Source of the DNA: an uncultured Pelagibacteraceae bacterium
Lineage (GTDB): Bacteria > Pseudomonadota > Alphaproteobacteria > Pelagibacterales > Pelagibacteraceae
Assembly: GCA_902561015.1 (NCBI GenBank)
Contig: CACENB010000010.1
Location: forward strand, 1-33,483
DNA length: 33,483 bases
Direction of reading: 5' to 3'
Of the stretch, positions 1-8,978 are shown piece after piece. The stretch's first letter is position 1. Every line of letters begins with the position of its first letter. The notes below the pieces were generated by a model. The model ran no database searches and was not told where the DNA came from. It was given only the letters and a program-made list of their open reading frames with translations. Position numbers and translations under genes: made by a program.

Positions 1-871
1 TAAAAATGAAGAAGGTATAGTTGGAGTACCCACTGGTTTAAGAGACTTGGATGATAGGTTAGGTGGTCTACATAAATCCGATTTAATTATTATTGCTGGA
101 AGGCCAGGAATGGGAAAAACTGCTTTGGCAACCAATATAGCCTTTAACGCTTCAAAAAAACTTCAAGAAAGTGGAAAAAAATCTAGTATTGTATTTTTTT
201 CCTTAGAAATGTCATCCGAACAATTATCAACTAGAATTTTAGCAGAGCAGTCAAGAATTAAATCAAATGATATAAGACGAGGAAGAATTTCAGATGAGGA
301 ATTCGATAAGTTTATAGAAACATCAAAAAATATTTCTGAATTACCCCTTTATATAGATGAAACGCCTGCAATAACTATAGCTGCAATGAGTAACAGAGCA
401 AGAAGAATAAAAAGAATCCATGGTCTCGATATGATTATTGTTGACTATATTCAATTAATGAGAGGAACCTTAAATTATAAAGAAGGACGTGTTCAAGAAG
501 TCTCAGAAATTACTCAAGGATTAAAGGCTATAGCTAAAGAGTTGTCTGTACCAGTTGTAGCTCTTTCACAATTATCGAGACAAGTAGAGCAAAGAGATAA
601 TAAAAAACCACAATTATCTGATCTTAGAGAGTCGGGCTCAATAGAGCAAGATGCTGATGTTGTTATGTTTGTTTATAGAGAATCGTATTATCTTGAAAAT
701 AAAGAGCCAAAACCCGCAACTGTGGAACATGCTGAATGGCAAGCAAAGATGAATGAAGTTTCAAATTTAGCTGAATTAATAATTGGTAAACAAAGACATG
801 GCCCAACAGGAAATGTATTCCTTGAATTTGAGGCGATGTTTACTAAATTTAAAGATACTCAAAATACTTAA
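1..871 (+). CDS. dnaB: Replicative DNA helicase DnaB, C-terminal part (5' truncated)
   Basis: This is the RecA-like motor domain of the hexameric replicative helicase, which unwinds DNA ahead of the replication fork. The reading frame is open from base 2, so the gene starts before the window; the N-terminal primase-interacting domain is missing because of the window edge. Visible motifs are the linker-to-motor sequence GVPTGLRDLDDRLGGL, Walker A GRPGMGKT, the SLEMS segment, Walker B MIIVDYIQLM, and the DnaB motif LSQLSRQVEQR followed by LSDLRESGSIEQDADVV. The stop lies 20 bases before the next gene, so it may share a transcript with the downstream exporter. Assignment is secure. An in-frame ATG at base 47 is internal to the domain and is not the real start. 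Confidence 0.97.
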   Translation, partial: KNEEGIVGVPTGLRDLDDRLGGLHKSDLIIIAGRPGMGKTALATNIAFNASKKLQESGKKSSIVFFSLEMSSEQLSTRILAEQSRIKSNDIRRGRISDEEFDKFIETSKNISELPLYIDETPAITIAAMSNRARRIKRIHGLDMIIVDYIQLMRGTLNYKEGRVQEVSEITQGLKAIAKELSVPVVALSQLSRQVEQRDNKKPQLSDLRESGSIEQDADVVMFVYRESYYLENKEPKPATVEHAEWQAKMNEVSNLAELIIGKQRHGPTGNVFLEFEAMFTKFKDTQNT

Positions 872-891
872 ATTCAAATATAATTGGGTAG

Positions 892-3276
892 ATGTTCGCC
901 CAATTTTATCAAAATTTTATCTTAAAAAATCCAAAGATAGTATTCATCCTTTTAATATTTGCCTTATTAAGCTTTGGATATTACTCAAAAGACTTCAGAT
1001 TGGATGCTTCATCCGAAACCTTATTAATTGATGGTGACCCTGATCTTAAATATCTTCAAGAATTAAATCAACGATATGGATCAAAAGAGTTTTTAGTTTT
1101 AACCTATACACCAAAAGAGGGCATGATTACTGATACATCGATAAATAATCTCTTAAGTTTAAAATATAAAATTCAAAGTTTAGAGTGGGTGCATAGTGTA
1201 GTAACTTTATTAGATATTCCCTTGTTAAATAATTCAGAAGCCCCATTGCAGGAAAGATTAGAAAATTTTAAAACTCTTAAAGATGATGATGTAAATAAAG
1301 ACAGAGGATTTAGAGAAATCATTAGTAGTCCAGTTTTTAGAAACTTTGTTATTAGCGAAGATGGCAAAACAAGTGGAATAATCGTTTATTTAAAAAAAAA
1401 TAATCTTTTAAAAGATATTCAAGGTAAATCGAAAGAAGAAATCGAAATTTATAAAGATCAAATAAAAAAACAAAATCATAAAAATATTCTTGAGATTAGA
1501 GATGTGATTAAAAGCTATGAGAATATAGGTAAAATTCACTTGGGTGGTATTCCTATGATTGCTGATGATATGATGACATTCATTAAAAATGATATTGCTG
1601 TTTTCGGATTGGGAGTACTTTTATTTATAATTGCAACATTGTGGTATATTTTTAAAAAAATAATTTGGATACTTGTCCCAATAAGTAGTTGTTTTTTTTC
1701 TGTGATTATAATGACAGGCCTGCTTGGTTTACTGGGCTGGAAAGTAACGGTTATTTCATCAAACTTTATAGCTTTAATGTTAATTTTAACAATGGCTATG
1801 AATATTCACATGAGTACACGTTTTTTACAACTGCGAGAAGATTTTCCCGATAAAAGCAATTTAAATATCATAATTCTTACAACGGAAAAAATGTTTTGGC
1901 CAATTTTATATACTGCACTGACGACAATTATTGCTTTTCTATCTTTAATTTTCAGTCAAATAAAACCAATAATAGATTTTGGTTGGATGATGACAATGGG
2001 TTTGGTGGCTTCATTTGTCATCACATTCACATTGCTACCGACACTTATTAATTTTGTTCCAAAAGGAAATGTTTCTCTTTCAAAATATGGAGAGTCAAGA
2101 ATAACATCTTTTTTTTCTAAAATCTCTCAAGATTATCGAAAAACAATTTTTTTTATTACTGGAATTATTATTTTTTTAAGTGTCATTGGTATTACTCGTC
2201 TTGAAGTTGAGAACAGTTTTATAAATTATTTTAGTAAAAAAACTGAAATCTATAAAGGTATGAAACTTATTGATGAAAAGTTAGGTGGTACAACTCCACT
2301 AGAGGTAATATTAAAATTTCCAAGAAATACTACTGATAGTAATGATGATGAATTTGAAGATTGGGATGATGAAAATAACGATAATGACGAAGAAAAATAT
2401 TGGTTTACAAAAGATAAAATTGACAAAATTGCATCTGTCCATAATTACTTGGACAGCCTTCCAGAAATTGGTAAGGTCTTGTCCTTTTCTTCAATCATCG
2501 ATGTTGCAACTTTGCTTAATAATAACAAGCCATTAGGAACTTTAGAAATGGGGGTTCTATATTCTAAAATTCCTGAGAGTATAAGAACAGAAATTGTTGA
2601 TCCATACATTTCTATAAAAGATAATGAAGCTAGAATTAATCTAAGAATAATAGACTCTAAAAAAGACTTAAGAAGAAATGATTTAATAAATAAAATAAAT
2701 TATGACTTACAAAATAAATTAGGTTTCGAAAAAAAAGAATTTAAACTTGCTGGAGTTTTAATCTTGTTCAACAATTTATTACAAAGTTTATTCAAATCTC
2801 AAATTTTAACCTTAGGACTTGTAATGATTGGCATTTTTGCGATGTTTATTATTCTTTTTAAAAATGTAAAACTCTCTTTAATTGGTGTAGTCCCAAATTT
2901 TATAGCAGCGTTTTTTATTTTAGGAATAATTGGTCTACTTGGTATTCCTCTGGATATGATGACGATTACAATCGCAGCTATAACTATAGGTATAGCTGTA
3001 GATAACAGTATTCATTACATTTATCGTTTTAAAGAAGAATTCAATAATATAAAAGATTATAATCAGACAATTAAAGTCTGTCACTCAACAGTTGGTAAAG
3101 CAATTTTAAATACGTCTATAACAATTGTATTTGGTTTTTCAATCTTGGTTTTATCTAATTTCATTCCAACAATTTATTTTGGTGTTTTTACAGGTATTGC
3201 GATGTTACTTGCCATGATATCTGTTTTAACATTGTTGCCCTCGCTAATCTTATTGATAAAGCCTTTTGAAAAATAA
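892..3276 (+). CDS. MMPL/RND-superfamily exporter, 794 aa
   Basis: This is a predicted proton-driven inner-membrane permease of the RND superfamily, MMPL or sterol-sensing-domain type, that probably exports a lipid or hydrophobic compound; the substrate is unknown. It has the expected duplicated plan: one N-terminal helix (about residues 15-33), a large periplasmic loop, five helices (about 235-425), a sixth helix starting the second half, a second periplasmic loop, then five more helices. The second half keeps the membrane aspartate in GIAVDNSIHYIYRF (D704). The matching position of the first half is asparagine (N304, in TMAMNIHMS). Residues about 481-502 form an Asp/Glu/Asn-rich patch in the second loop. 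It sits between dnaB and cvpA-purF, 8 bases before cvpA. No membrane-fusion partner is nearby. Family is confident; function is not. Confidence 0.85.
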   Translation: MFAQFYQNFILKNPKIVFILLIFALLSFGYYSKDFRLDASSETLLIDGDPDLKYLQELNQRYGSKEFLVLTYTPKEGMITDTSINNLLSLKYKIQSLEWVHSVVTLLDIPLLNNSEAPLQERLENFKTLKDDDVNKDRGFREIISSPVFRNFVISEDGKTSGIIVYLKKNNLLKDIQGKSKEEIEIYKDQIKKQNHKNILEIRDVIKSYENIGKIHLGGIPMIADDMMTFIKNDIAVFGLGVLLFIIATLWYIFKKIIWILVPISSCFFSVIIMTGLLGLLGWKVTVISSNFIALMLILTMAMNIHMSTRFLQLREDFPDKSNLNIIILTTEKMFWPILYTALTTIIAFLSLIFSQIKPIIDFGWMMTMGLVASFVITFTLLPTLINFVPKGNVSLSKYGESRITSFFSKISQDYRKTIFFITGIIIFLSVIGITRLEVENSFINYFSKKTEIYKGMKLIDEKLGGTTPLEVILKFPRNTTDSNDDEFEDWDDENNDNDEEKYWFTKDKIDKIASVHNYLDSLPEIGKVLSFSSIIDVATLLNNNKPLGTLEMGVLYSKIPESIRTEIVDPYISIKDNEARINLRIIDSKKDLRRNDLINKINYDLQNKLGFEKKEFKLAGVLILFNNLLQSLFKSQILTLGLVMIGIFAMFIILFKNVKLSLIGVVPNFIAAFFILGIIGLLGIPLDMMTITIAAITIGIAVDNSIHYIYRFKEEFNNIKDYNQTIKVCHSTVGKAILNTSITIVFGFSILVLSNFIPTIYFGVFTGIAMLLAMISVLTLLPSLILLIKPFEK

Positions 3277-3284
3277 TACTTAGA

Positions 3285-3827
3285 ATGGAAATATTAAAAG
3301 AGTTTTATAATTCAATATCAATTTTAGATCTTTTCTATTTAACAATAACAATATTATCTTTAATAAAATGCTATATAAAAGGATTTGTTTTAAGTGTATT
3401 AGCCATGTCTAAGTGGTTATTAGCTTATATTTTAACTTTAATCATTTTTCCAAGAGTAAAACCTTTTGTAAAAGACATGATAGATAATGAATATATTTTA
3501 GATATAATTCTAGGATTGGGTATTTTTATAATAATAATTTTTCTAATTTTGTTAATAAGTAAAGGGATTAGCAAAGCTATTAAATATACAGGACTCGGAA
3601 ATTTAGACAGAATATTTGGCTTTTTTTTTGGATTCGTAAGATCTTACGTAATTGCAGTTTTTATATTCTCTGCGGTGCATATTGTTTATAACTATGATAA
3701 ATGGCCCATTAATAACAATAAATCATATATCTTCCCATATTTGAAAAAAGGTAGTAATTATTTGTTAAAAGAATTTCCAAATGAAAAAACTTATCAAGAT
3801 TCTAAAGAAAAAATTAATGAGCTATGA
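3285..3827 (+). CDS. cvpA: CvpA family inner-membrane protein
   Basis: A 180-residue membrane protein of the CvpA (colicin V production) family with four predicted helices (about residues 13-31, 36-58, 68-92 and 108-132) and a short hydrophilic tail. The family signature is visible in the stretch IKGFVLSVLAMSKWL and the later GLGNLDRIFGFFFGFVRS, where a Gly-rich turn precedes the last helix. In E. coli the homologue is needed for colicin V production and is linked to envelope integrity; its biochemical role is unclear. The gene overlaps purF by 11 bases, matching the cvpA-purF pairing seen in many Proteobacteria, which supports both calls and implies coupled translation. Confidence 0.88.
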   Translation: MEILKEFYNSISILDLFYLTITILSLIKCYIKGFVLSVLAMSKWLLAYILTLIIFPRVKPFVKDMIDNEYILDIILGLGIFIIIIFLILLISKGISKAIKYTGLGNLDRIFGFFFGFVRSYVIAVFIFSAVHIVYNYDKWPINNNKSYIFPYLKKGSNYLLKEFPNEKTYQDSKEKINEL

Positions 3828-5262
3828 TCCAAAACTTAAAGAGGAGTGTGGAGTATTTGGCATAAGTAATACAAAAGATGCATCAGCACTTACTGCTTTA
3901 GGTCTACACGCACTTCAACATAGAGGTCAGGAAGGATGTGGGATTGTGACTTTTGATGGTTCTCATTATTTTTCAGAAAAAAGATTTGGTCTAGTTGGAG
4001 ATAATTTTAATAAAGAGAAGTTACTAAAAAAATTGAAAGGAAGTTACGCAATAGGTCATAATAGATACAGTACCACTGGTGAAAATAGTTTGAGAAATAT
4101 ACAGCCTTTTTTTGCTGATACTAATGCGGGTGGTATTGGGGTTGCACACAATGGTAATCTCACAAACTCAATTTCATTGAGAAGAAAATTAGTTGATGAA
4201 GGAGCTATATTTTATACAACTTCAGATACTGAAACGATTGTTCAATTGATAGCAAGATCAAAAAGAGAAAAAACTATTGATAAAATCGTAGATGCAATAT
4301 TTCAGATTCAAGGGGGTTATGCTTTAGTAATGTTAACTCAAACTGCTTTAATAGGTGTTAGGGATCCTTATGGAATAAGACCACTTGTAATTGGTAAACT
4401 AAATAATAGTTATGTTCTCTCATCAGAGACATGTGCTTTAGATATAATTGGTGCCAAGTTTGTCAGGGAAGTTGATAATGGTGAAATTGTTATCATAGAA
4501 GACGACAAAATCAAAAGTATCAAACCTTTTCCTCTCAAAAAAATAAGGCCTTGTGTTTTTGAATATATTTATTTTTCAAGACCAGATAGTATTTTAAATG
4601 GCAAAAGTGCTTATGAACATCGAAAAAATCTTGGTAAGGAGCTAGCTAGAGAAAACAAATTAAATGCAGATATAGTTGTTCCTGTCCCAGATTCAGGTAA
4701 TGCTGCAGCTCTTGGTTTTGCTCAACATCTTGGTATGAATTTTGAATTAGGACTTACAAGAAATCACTATGTCGGAAGAACTTTTATAGAACCAATTCAA
4801 AAAATAAGAAGTTTAGGGGTTAAGTTGAAATTAAATGCAAATCAATCAACTATTAAAGATAAAAAAATTATTCTTGTAGATGACTCTCTAGTTAGAGGCA
4901 CTACATCACACAAAATAATAAAGATGCTTTACGATGCTGGAGCAAAAGAGATCCACATGAAAATAGCTTGTCCTGAAATTAAATTTCCTGACTTCTATGG
5001 AGTTGATACTCCTACAAAGAAAGAGCTGTTGGCTGCAAATAAAAATAACGAAGAAATTCGAAAATACATTGGTGCTAAATCCCTAACTTTTTTATCAATT
5101 GATGGTTTATATAGAGCAGTAGGTTTTGATAAAAGAAACCCCACCTATCCTCAACTCACAGATCATTATTTTACTGGTGACTATCCCGTTAAGCCAATTG
5201 ATGAACTTGGAGATAATAAGGTTACTCAGCTTTCACTATTAAGTACAGCATCAAATAATTAA
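3817..5262 (+). CDS. purF: Amidophosphoribosyltransferase
   Basis: PurF catalyses the first committed step of purine synthesis: PRPP plus glutamine gives 5-phosphoribosylamine. The protein (481 aa from the ATG at 3817) has an N-terminal Ntn glutaminase domain beginning ECGVFGI, in which Cys11 should become the N-terminal nucleophile after propeptide removal, followed by HALQHRGQEGCGI and GHNRYSTTGEN. The C-terminal PRTase domain carries the PRPP loop IILVDDSLVRGTTSHK. An in-frame ATG at 3781 would add 12 Lys-rich residues before the propeptide; 3817 is preferred because it gives the normal short propeptide and leaves only a short overlap with cvpA. The following HD-domain gene starts 3 bases after the stop, so the two are probably co-transcribed. 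Confidence 0.96.
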   Translation: MSYDPKLKEECGVFGISNTKDASALTALGLHALQHRGQEGCGIVTFDGSHYFSEKRFGLVGDNFNKEKLLKKLKGSYAIGHNRYSTTGENSLRNIQPFFADTNAGGIGVAHNGNLTNSISLRRKLVDEGAIFYTTSDTETIVQLIARSKREKTIDKIVDAIFQIQGGYALVMLTQTALIGVRDPYGIRPLVIGKLNNSYVLSSETCALDIIGAKFVREVDNGEIVIIEDDKIKSIKPFPLKKIRPCVFEYIYFSRPDSILNGKSAYEHRKNLGKELARENKLNADIVVPVPDSGNAAALGFAQHLGMNFELGLTRNHYVGRTFIEPIQKIRSLGVKLKLNANQSTIKDKKIILVDDSLVRGTTSHKIIKMLYDAGAKEIHMKIACPEIKFPDFYGVDTPTKKELLAANKNNEEIRKYIGAKSLTFLSIDGLYRAVGFDKRNPTYPQLTDHYFTGDYPVKPIDELGDNKVTQLSLLSTASNN

Positions 5263-5265
5263 TTT

Positions 5266-5823
5266 ATGAAAAAAGTTAGTTTTACAGAAATGAAGAATGG
5301 GACAAAAGATGATTATCTTTTTTTAGATAGGTATGAAAAAAATTTTGCCAGCAAAACGGCAGATCGAATATTAAAGTTTATGTCGAGTTTAACAGAAACT
5401 TTAGAAGGTTATCAAGTTTCAAGATTAGAACACTCACTTCAATGTGCAACAAGAGCTTATAAGAATGGAGAAGATGAAGAAATGGTTGTGGCTGCATTGT
5501 TGCATGATATTGGAGATGAGCTTGCTCCAATGAACCATTCTGAGTATGCTGCGGCAATATTAAAACCATACGTATCTGAAAAAACTCACTGGATAATTGA
5601 AAAGCATGGTGAATTCCAGATGTTCTATTACGCCCATCATTTAGGAGGAGACAAAAATAAAAGAGATAAATATAAAAAACATAAATACTATCAAGCTACC
5701 AAAGATTTTTGTGAAAAATATGATCAAAATTCATTTGATCCTAATTATAAATCTTTTCCACTCAATTTTTTTAAACCAATGGTTAAGAAAGTTTTTTCGA
5801 GAAAACCATATTCATTACTTTAA
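5266..5823 (+). CDS. HD-domain protein, PhnZ-like diiron oxygenase type
   Basis: A 185-residue cytoplasmic HD-superfamily protein. The metal-ligand pattern can be read directly: His56 (RLEHSLQCA), His80-Asp81 (ALLHDIGD), His91 (MNHSEYA), His114 (IEKHGEF) and Asp153 (EKYDQNS). The [12 protein letters not shown] segment and the spacing fit the branch of HD proteins that includes PhnZ and other mixed-valence diiron oxygenases better than nucleotide phosphohydrolases. That branch oxidises small organophosphonates and related compounds, but the substrate here cannot be inferred, and no phosphonate genes are in the window. The gene begins 3 bases after purF and is followed by gshA, so it is probably in the same operon. 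A phosphohydrolase remains possible. Confidence 0.6.
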   Translation: MKKVSFTEMKNGTKDDYLFLDRYEKNFASKTADRILKFMSSLTETLEGYQVSRLEHSLQCATRAYKNGEDEEMVVAALLHDIGDELAPMNHSEYAAAILKPYVSEKTHWIIEKHGEFQMFYYAHHLGGDKNKRDKYKKHKYYQATKDFCEKYDQNSFDPNYKSFPLNFFKPMVKKVFSRKPYSLL

Positions 5824-5853
5824 ATTTAAAATAAAATAATAGCTTTGATTTAT

Positions 5854-7149
5854 ATGATTGATTTAAAAGATGAAATAATAAAATATTTTATTTCAGGTTT
5901 CAAAAAAACTAAAAATTTTAAGATTGGAATTGAACATGAAAAATTTTTATTCGATGATAAAAGTAATAAAAGGTTAGACTATTTAAAAATAAAAGAGATG
6001 TTCTCAGCTCTTACCGAATTTGGCTGGAACCCAATTATTGAAAAAAATAATATCATAGGTCTAAATAAAGGAAAAAAAAATATCACTTTAGAACCAGGTA
6101 ATCAAATAGAGCTATCTGGTGATAAGCTTAGCAATATTCATGAGGGTTGTGCAGAATCTCAGGATTATTTATTTGAATTAAGACAAGTTACAAAAAAACT
6201 TAAAATAAATATTGTCAGTGCTGGGTTTGATCCAATCTCAAAACTTAATGAAATACCAAATAATCCAAAGCAAAGGTATAAATTAATGACCAAGGATATG
6301 CCTCTGGGGGGTAGCTTAAGTTTGGATATGATGTATAGAACGTGTGGAACTCAAATAAATTTAGACTATAGTTCTGAGGAGGATTTTATTAAAAAATTTA
6401 GAATTGTTAATTCAATTGTCCCCATCACGATAGCATTATTTGCTAATTCTTCTATAGTCGAAAAAAAACAAACGAGATACTTATCTTATCGCTCTAAAGT
6501 TTGGCAAAACACCTCGAGAGGGGGATTGCCGAAAATATTTTTCGATGATTTAGATTTTGAAAAATATGCTGATTTCATAATCGACTTTCCAATTTTATTT
6601 ATTCAGGATGGATTAAAATATATTTCTGGTAAAAATTATAAATTTAGTGATTTTATGAATGGAGAAATAAAGGAAATAGATAATAAAGTTCCTTCTGAAA
6701 ACGATTTATCTACTCATTTAAGCACGATATTTACAGAAAATAGATTAAAAAAATATATAGAAGTAAGGTCTATGGATACTTGCGGATGGGATTGTTTGTG
6801 TTCAGGTCCAGCTTTTTTTGTTGGCTTACTTTACGGGAATCTAAATGAAGTTTACGAATTAGTCTCTAAGTGGGATAAAGATAAAATTATAAATGCTTAT
6901 TTAGAAGCGCCTCATAAAGGTTTCAATACTCAACTAATGGGTAAAGATCTTTTTTATTGGTCATCAACTTTATTAGATTTATCAAAAAAAGGATTAGAGA
7001 AAAGGGATATTCTTAATAAAGGTGGAAGAAATGAGGTTATATTTTTAAGCCACTTGCAAAAGATCATCAATAATAGAACTACAAATGCTGATCATATGAT
7101 AAGTAAATTTTCTAAAAATGAAGATTTAAATGAATTATATGACAAATAA
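5854..7149 (+). CDS. gshA: Glutamate-cysteine ligase, class II (plant/proteobacterial type)
   Basis: This enzyme joins glutamate and cysteine using ATP, the first and usually rate-limiting step of glutathione synthesis. The GCS2-type signatures are FKIGIEHEKF near the N-terminus, TLEPGNQIELSG, MMYRTCGTQINLDY and YIEVRSMDTCGWDC. Length (431 aa) is normal for the alphaproteobacterial enzyme. The ATG at 5854 is taken as start; an in-frame TTG at 5845 would add three residues, and neither has a clear Shine-Dalgarno sequence. The 3' end overlaps gshB, so both glutathione enzymes are probably made from one message and translationally coupled. In plant relatives activity is redox-controlled by disulfides; whether the cysteines here do that is unknown. 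Confidence 0.92.
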   Translation: MIDLKDEIIKYFISGFKKTKNFKIGIEHEKFLFDDKSNKRLDYLKIKEMFSALTEFGWNPIIEKNNIIGLNKGKKNITLEPGNQIELSGDKLSNIHEGCAESQDYLFELRQVTKKLKINIVSAGFDPISKLNEIPNNPKQRYKLMTKDMPLGGSLSLDMMYRTCGTQINLDYSSEEDFIKKFRIVNSIVPITIALFANSSIVEKKQTRYLSYRSKVWQNTSRGGLPKIFFDDLDFEKYADFIIDFPILFIQDGLKYISGKNYKFSDFMNGEIKEIDNKVPSENDLSTHLSTIFTENRLKKYIEVRSMDTCGWDCLCSGPAFFVGLLYGNLNEVYELVSKWDKDKIINAYLEAPHKGFNTQLMGKDLFYWSSTLLDLSKKGLEKRDILNKGGRNEVIFLSHLQKIINNRTTNADHMISKFSKNEDLNELYDK

Positions 7150-8065
7150 GATAGTTGCTATTCAAGGAAATCATCCAACAAATCTCAATCCTTTAACGGA
7201 CACAACTATATTTTTAGCAAATGAAATACAAAATAAAAATTATCAAATTTTCTACTATGAGCCAAAAAATTTATCAATACTGAACTCAAAAGTTTTAGCT
7301 AATGGTTTTTTTATTAAATTTGAGTATAAAAAAAAAAGTTCATTTAAAATCCTAAAAAAGAAAAAATTGGATCTATCCAGCTGTAAATTTATATTAATTA
7401 GGCAAGATCCCCCTTTTAACCTAGAGTACATATCATCAACCTACATTTTAGACACAATTAAAGATAATGTAAAAATTATTAATAATCCAACCTCAATTAG
7501 AAATATTTCTGAAAAACTTTATTCCGCCAATTATCAAAAATTTATGCCTAAAACAATATTTACTCAGGATATTCGTGAAGTTAGAAATTTTTTTAAGAAA
7601 AATAAGGAAATTGTAATAAAACCCATTCACGGCTTCAGTGGCAACGATATTCATCATATTAAGATTTTTAGATCTAAATTTATAAGTAAATTCTTAAAAA
7701 AGCATAATTATATAATGTGCCAAAAATTTTTACCTAAGATTAAGTATGGAGATAAAAGAGTATTCATAATTAATGGCAAAGTATACGGAGCTATATCAAG
7801 AATTCCCAAAAAAGGGTCATTTTTAAGCAATATGAGTAAAGGCGCTAAGCCAGTAAGTATTAATTTAACAAGAAATGAAAAAAAAATATCCGATATTATT
7901 GGAAAAGATCTAAAGAAGAAGAATATTTTTTTTGCTGGTATTGATTTTATTGATCAAAAACTTAACGGAGATATTAATATTACCTCTCCTACTGGATTAA
8001 AAACCTTTTACGATATCTCAAAAATTAATCTTGCTAAAACTTTTTGGAAAGAGCTTAAAGCGTGA
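7139..8065 (+). CDS. gshB: Glutathione synthetase
   Basis: Adds glycine to gamma-glutamylcysteine, using ATP, to finish glutathione. It is an ATP-grasp protein of about 308 residues. It matches bacterial GshB in order: LIRQDPPFNLEYISSTYILD, INNPTSIRNISEKLY, the glycine-rich ATP loop KPIHGFSGNDIHHI, CQKFLPKIKYGDKRVFIING, and GDINITSPTG near the end. The metal-site motif is usually EIN or EVN, so the Asp in DINITSPT is a conservative variation. Starts at 7130 and 7139 are both possible; 7139 is preferred because it gives the shorter overlap with gshA. The downstream transporter start overlaps this stop by 4 bases (GTGA), so translation is probably coupled. It depends on cellular glycine, linking it to the glycine genes elsewhere in the window. 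Confidence 0.9.
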   Translation: MTNKIVAIQGNHPTNLNPLTDTTIFLANEIQNKNYQIFYYEPKNLSILNSKVLANGFFIKFEYKKKSSFKILKKKKLDLSSCKFILIRQDPPFNLEYISSTYILDTIKDNVKIINNPTSIRNISEKLYSANYQKFMPKTIFTQDIREVRNFFKKNKEIVIKPIHGFSGNDIHHIKIFRSKFISKFLKKHNYIMCQKFLPKIKYGDKRVFIINGKVYGAISRIPKKGSFLSNMSKGAKPVSINLTRNEKKISDIIGKDLKKKNIFFAGIDFIDQKLNGDINITSPTGLKTFYDISKINLAKTFWKELKA

Positions 8066-8922
8066 AAAGTTTAACTGATCAGCAAAAAGGGTCTTTACTT
8101 GCTTTTGTAGCTGTAATGTTTATTACACCAGACTCATTATTTATAAGACTTTCAAATCTTGATACTTGGGGTCTGGTTTTTTATCGAGGTATCATACCTT
8201 TTTTTACTGTTTTTTTTGGAATGTTATTAATTTACAAACTAAATTTTTTTAAGATTCTTTTTAACTCTGGTGTTCATGGAATAATATATATCGTAACATT
8301 TAGCATAACGAATATTACTTTTGTCGTCTCAATTCAAAATACTAATGTTGCAAATACTCTTGTTATGATTGCAACAGCACCAATGTTGTCTGCAATTCTT
8401 GGAGCTATTTTTTTAAAGGAGCCACCTGATCGTAAAACATTGATTTCTATAATAATTACTTTTTTTGCTATAATTTATATTTTTTTCGACTCTCTAAAAG
8501 TTGGAAATCTTTATGGAGATGTTTTAGGTTTTATAACTGCTTTTGGTTTAGCTTTAGGAGCTATTACAATTAGGTCTGCTAAAACAAAAAACTTAGTACC
8601 TGCAGCTGTAGTAGGTAAATTATTTGTTGCTTCCTTTGCCTTGTTTTTTATCGAGAGTTTTGTGCTTATAGATAGAGATTTATTTATTGTTCCACTAATG
8701 TGCATTTTGTGTGTTGCGATACCATTTGTGCTAGTGACTATTGCCCCAAGATTTATAACTGCAGCTGAAGTTAATCTTTTTTTTTTACTAGAGACTATTA
8801 TTGGGCCTATTTGGGTCTGGGTTATTATAAATGAGCAACCTAGTATAGAAACACTTCAAGGCGGAGCAATTATAGTTATTACTCTTGCAATACACTCATT
8901 TCTGAAATTAAGAAAAAATTAA
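8062..8922 (+). CDS. DMT-superfamily (EamA) permease, after gshB
   Basis: A 286-residue integral membrane protein with about ten helices arranged as two EamA repeats, typical of drug/metabolite transporters. Family features include the FYRGIIPFF segment after helix 2, the NTNVANTLVMIATAPMLSAI segment of helices 3-4 followed by GAIFLKEPP, and ETIIGPIWVWVIINEQPS near the end. It starts at GTG, overlapping the gshB stop by 4 bases, so it belongs to the purF-HD-gshA-gshB transcription unit. The position suggests transport of a metabolite linked to glutathione or its precursors, but this is guilt by association; DMT substrates cannot be read from sequence. Two paralogues occur in this window (12350-13255 and 29546-30418). 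Confidence 0.85.
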   Translation: MKSLTDQQKGSLLAFVAVMFITPDSLFIRLSNLDTWGLVFYRGIIPFFTVFFGMLLIYKLNFFKILFNSGVHGIIYIVTFSITNITFVVSIQNTNVANTLVMIATAPMLSAILGAIFLKEPPDRKTLISIIITFFAIIYIFFDSLKVGNLYGDVLGFITAFGLALGAITIRSAKTKNLVPAAVVGKLFVASFALFFIESFVLIDRDLFIVPLMCILCVAIPFVLVTIAPRFITAAEVNLFFLLETIIGPIWVWVIINEQPSIETLQGGAIIVITLAIHSFLKLRKN

Positions 8923-8924
8923 AC

Positions 8925-8953
8925 TTGTCACAATTAAGACTTGATTTAATAAT
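8925..8953 (+). promoter_or_regulatory. Putative sigma70-type promoter for the MFS gene
   Basis: TTGTCA at 8925-8930 and AATAAT at 8948-8953 are separated by 17 bases, each one mismatch from consensus. The start codon of the next gene lies 25 bases further on. It suggests the MFS gene can be transcribed independently of the upstream glutathione operon. In such AT-rich DNA a match of this quality can arise by chance. Confidence 0.4.
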
Positions 8954-8978
8954 ACATCGCGAATAGTTACAGGCTTTT

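Noticed and set aside
3781..3816. Upstream in-frame start for purF
   Set aside because: It would add a Lys-rich extension before the normal short propeptide and lengthen the overlap with cvpA; 3817 fits the family better.
5845..5853. TTG start for gshA
   Set aside because: It adds only three residues, has no ribosome binding site, and an ATG lies 9 bases downstream in frame.
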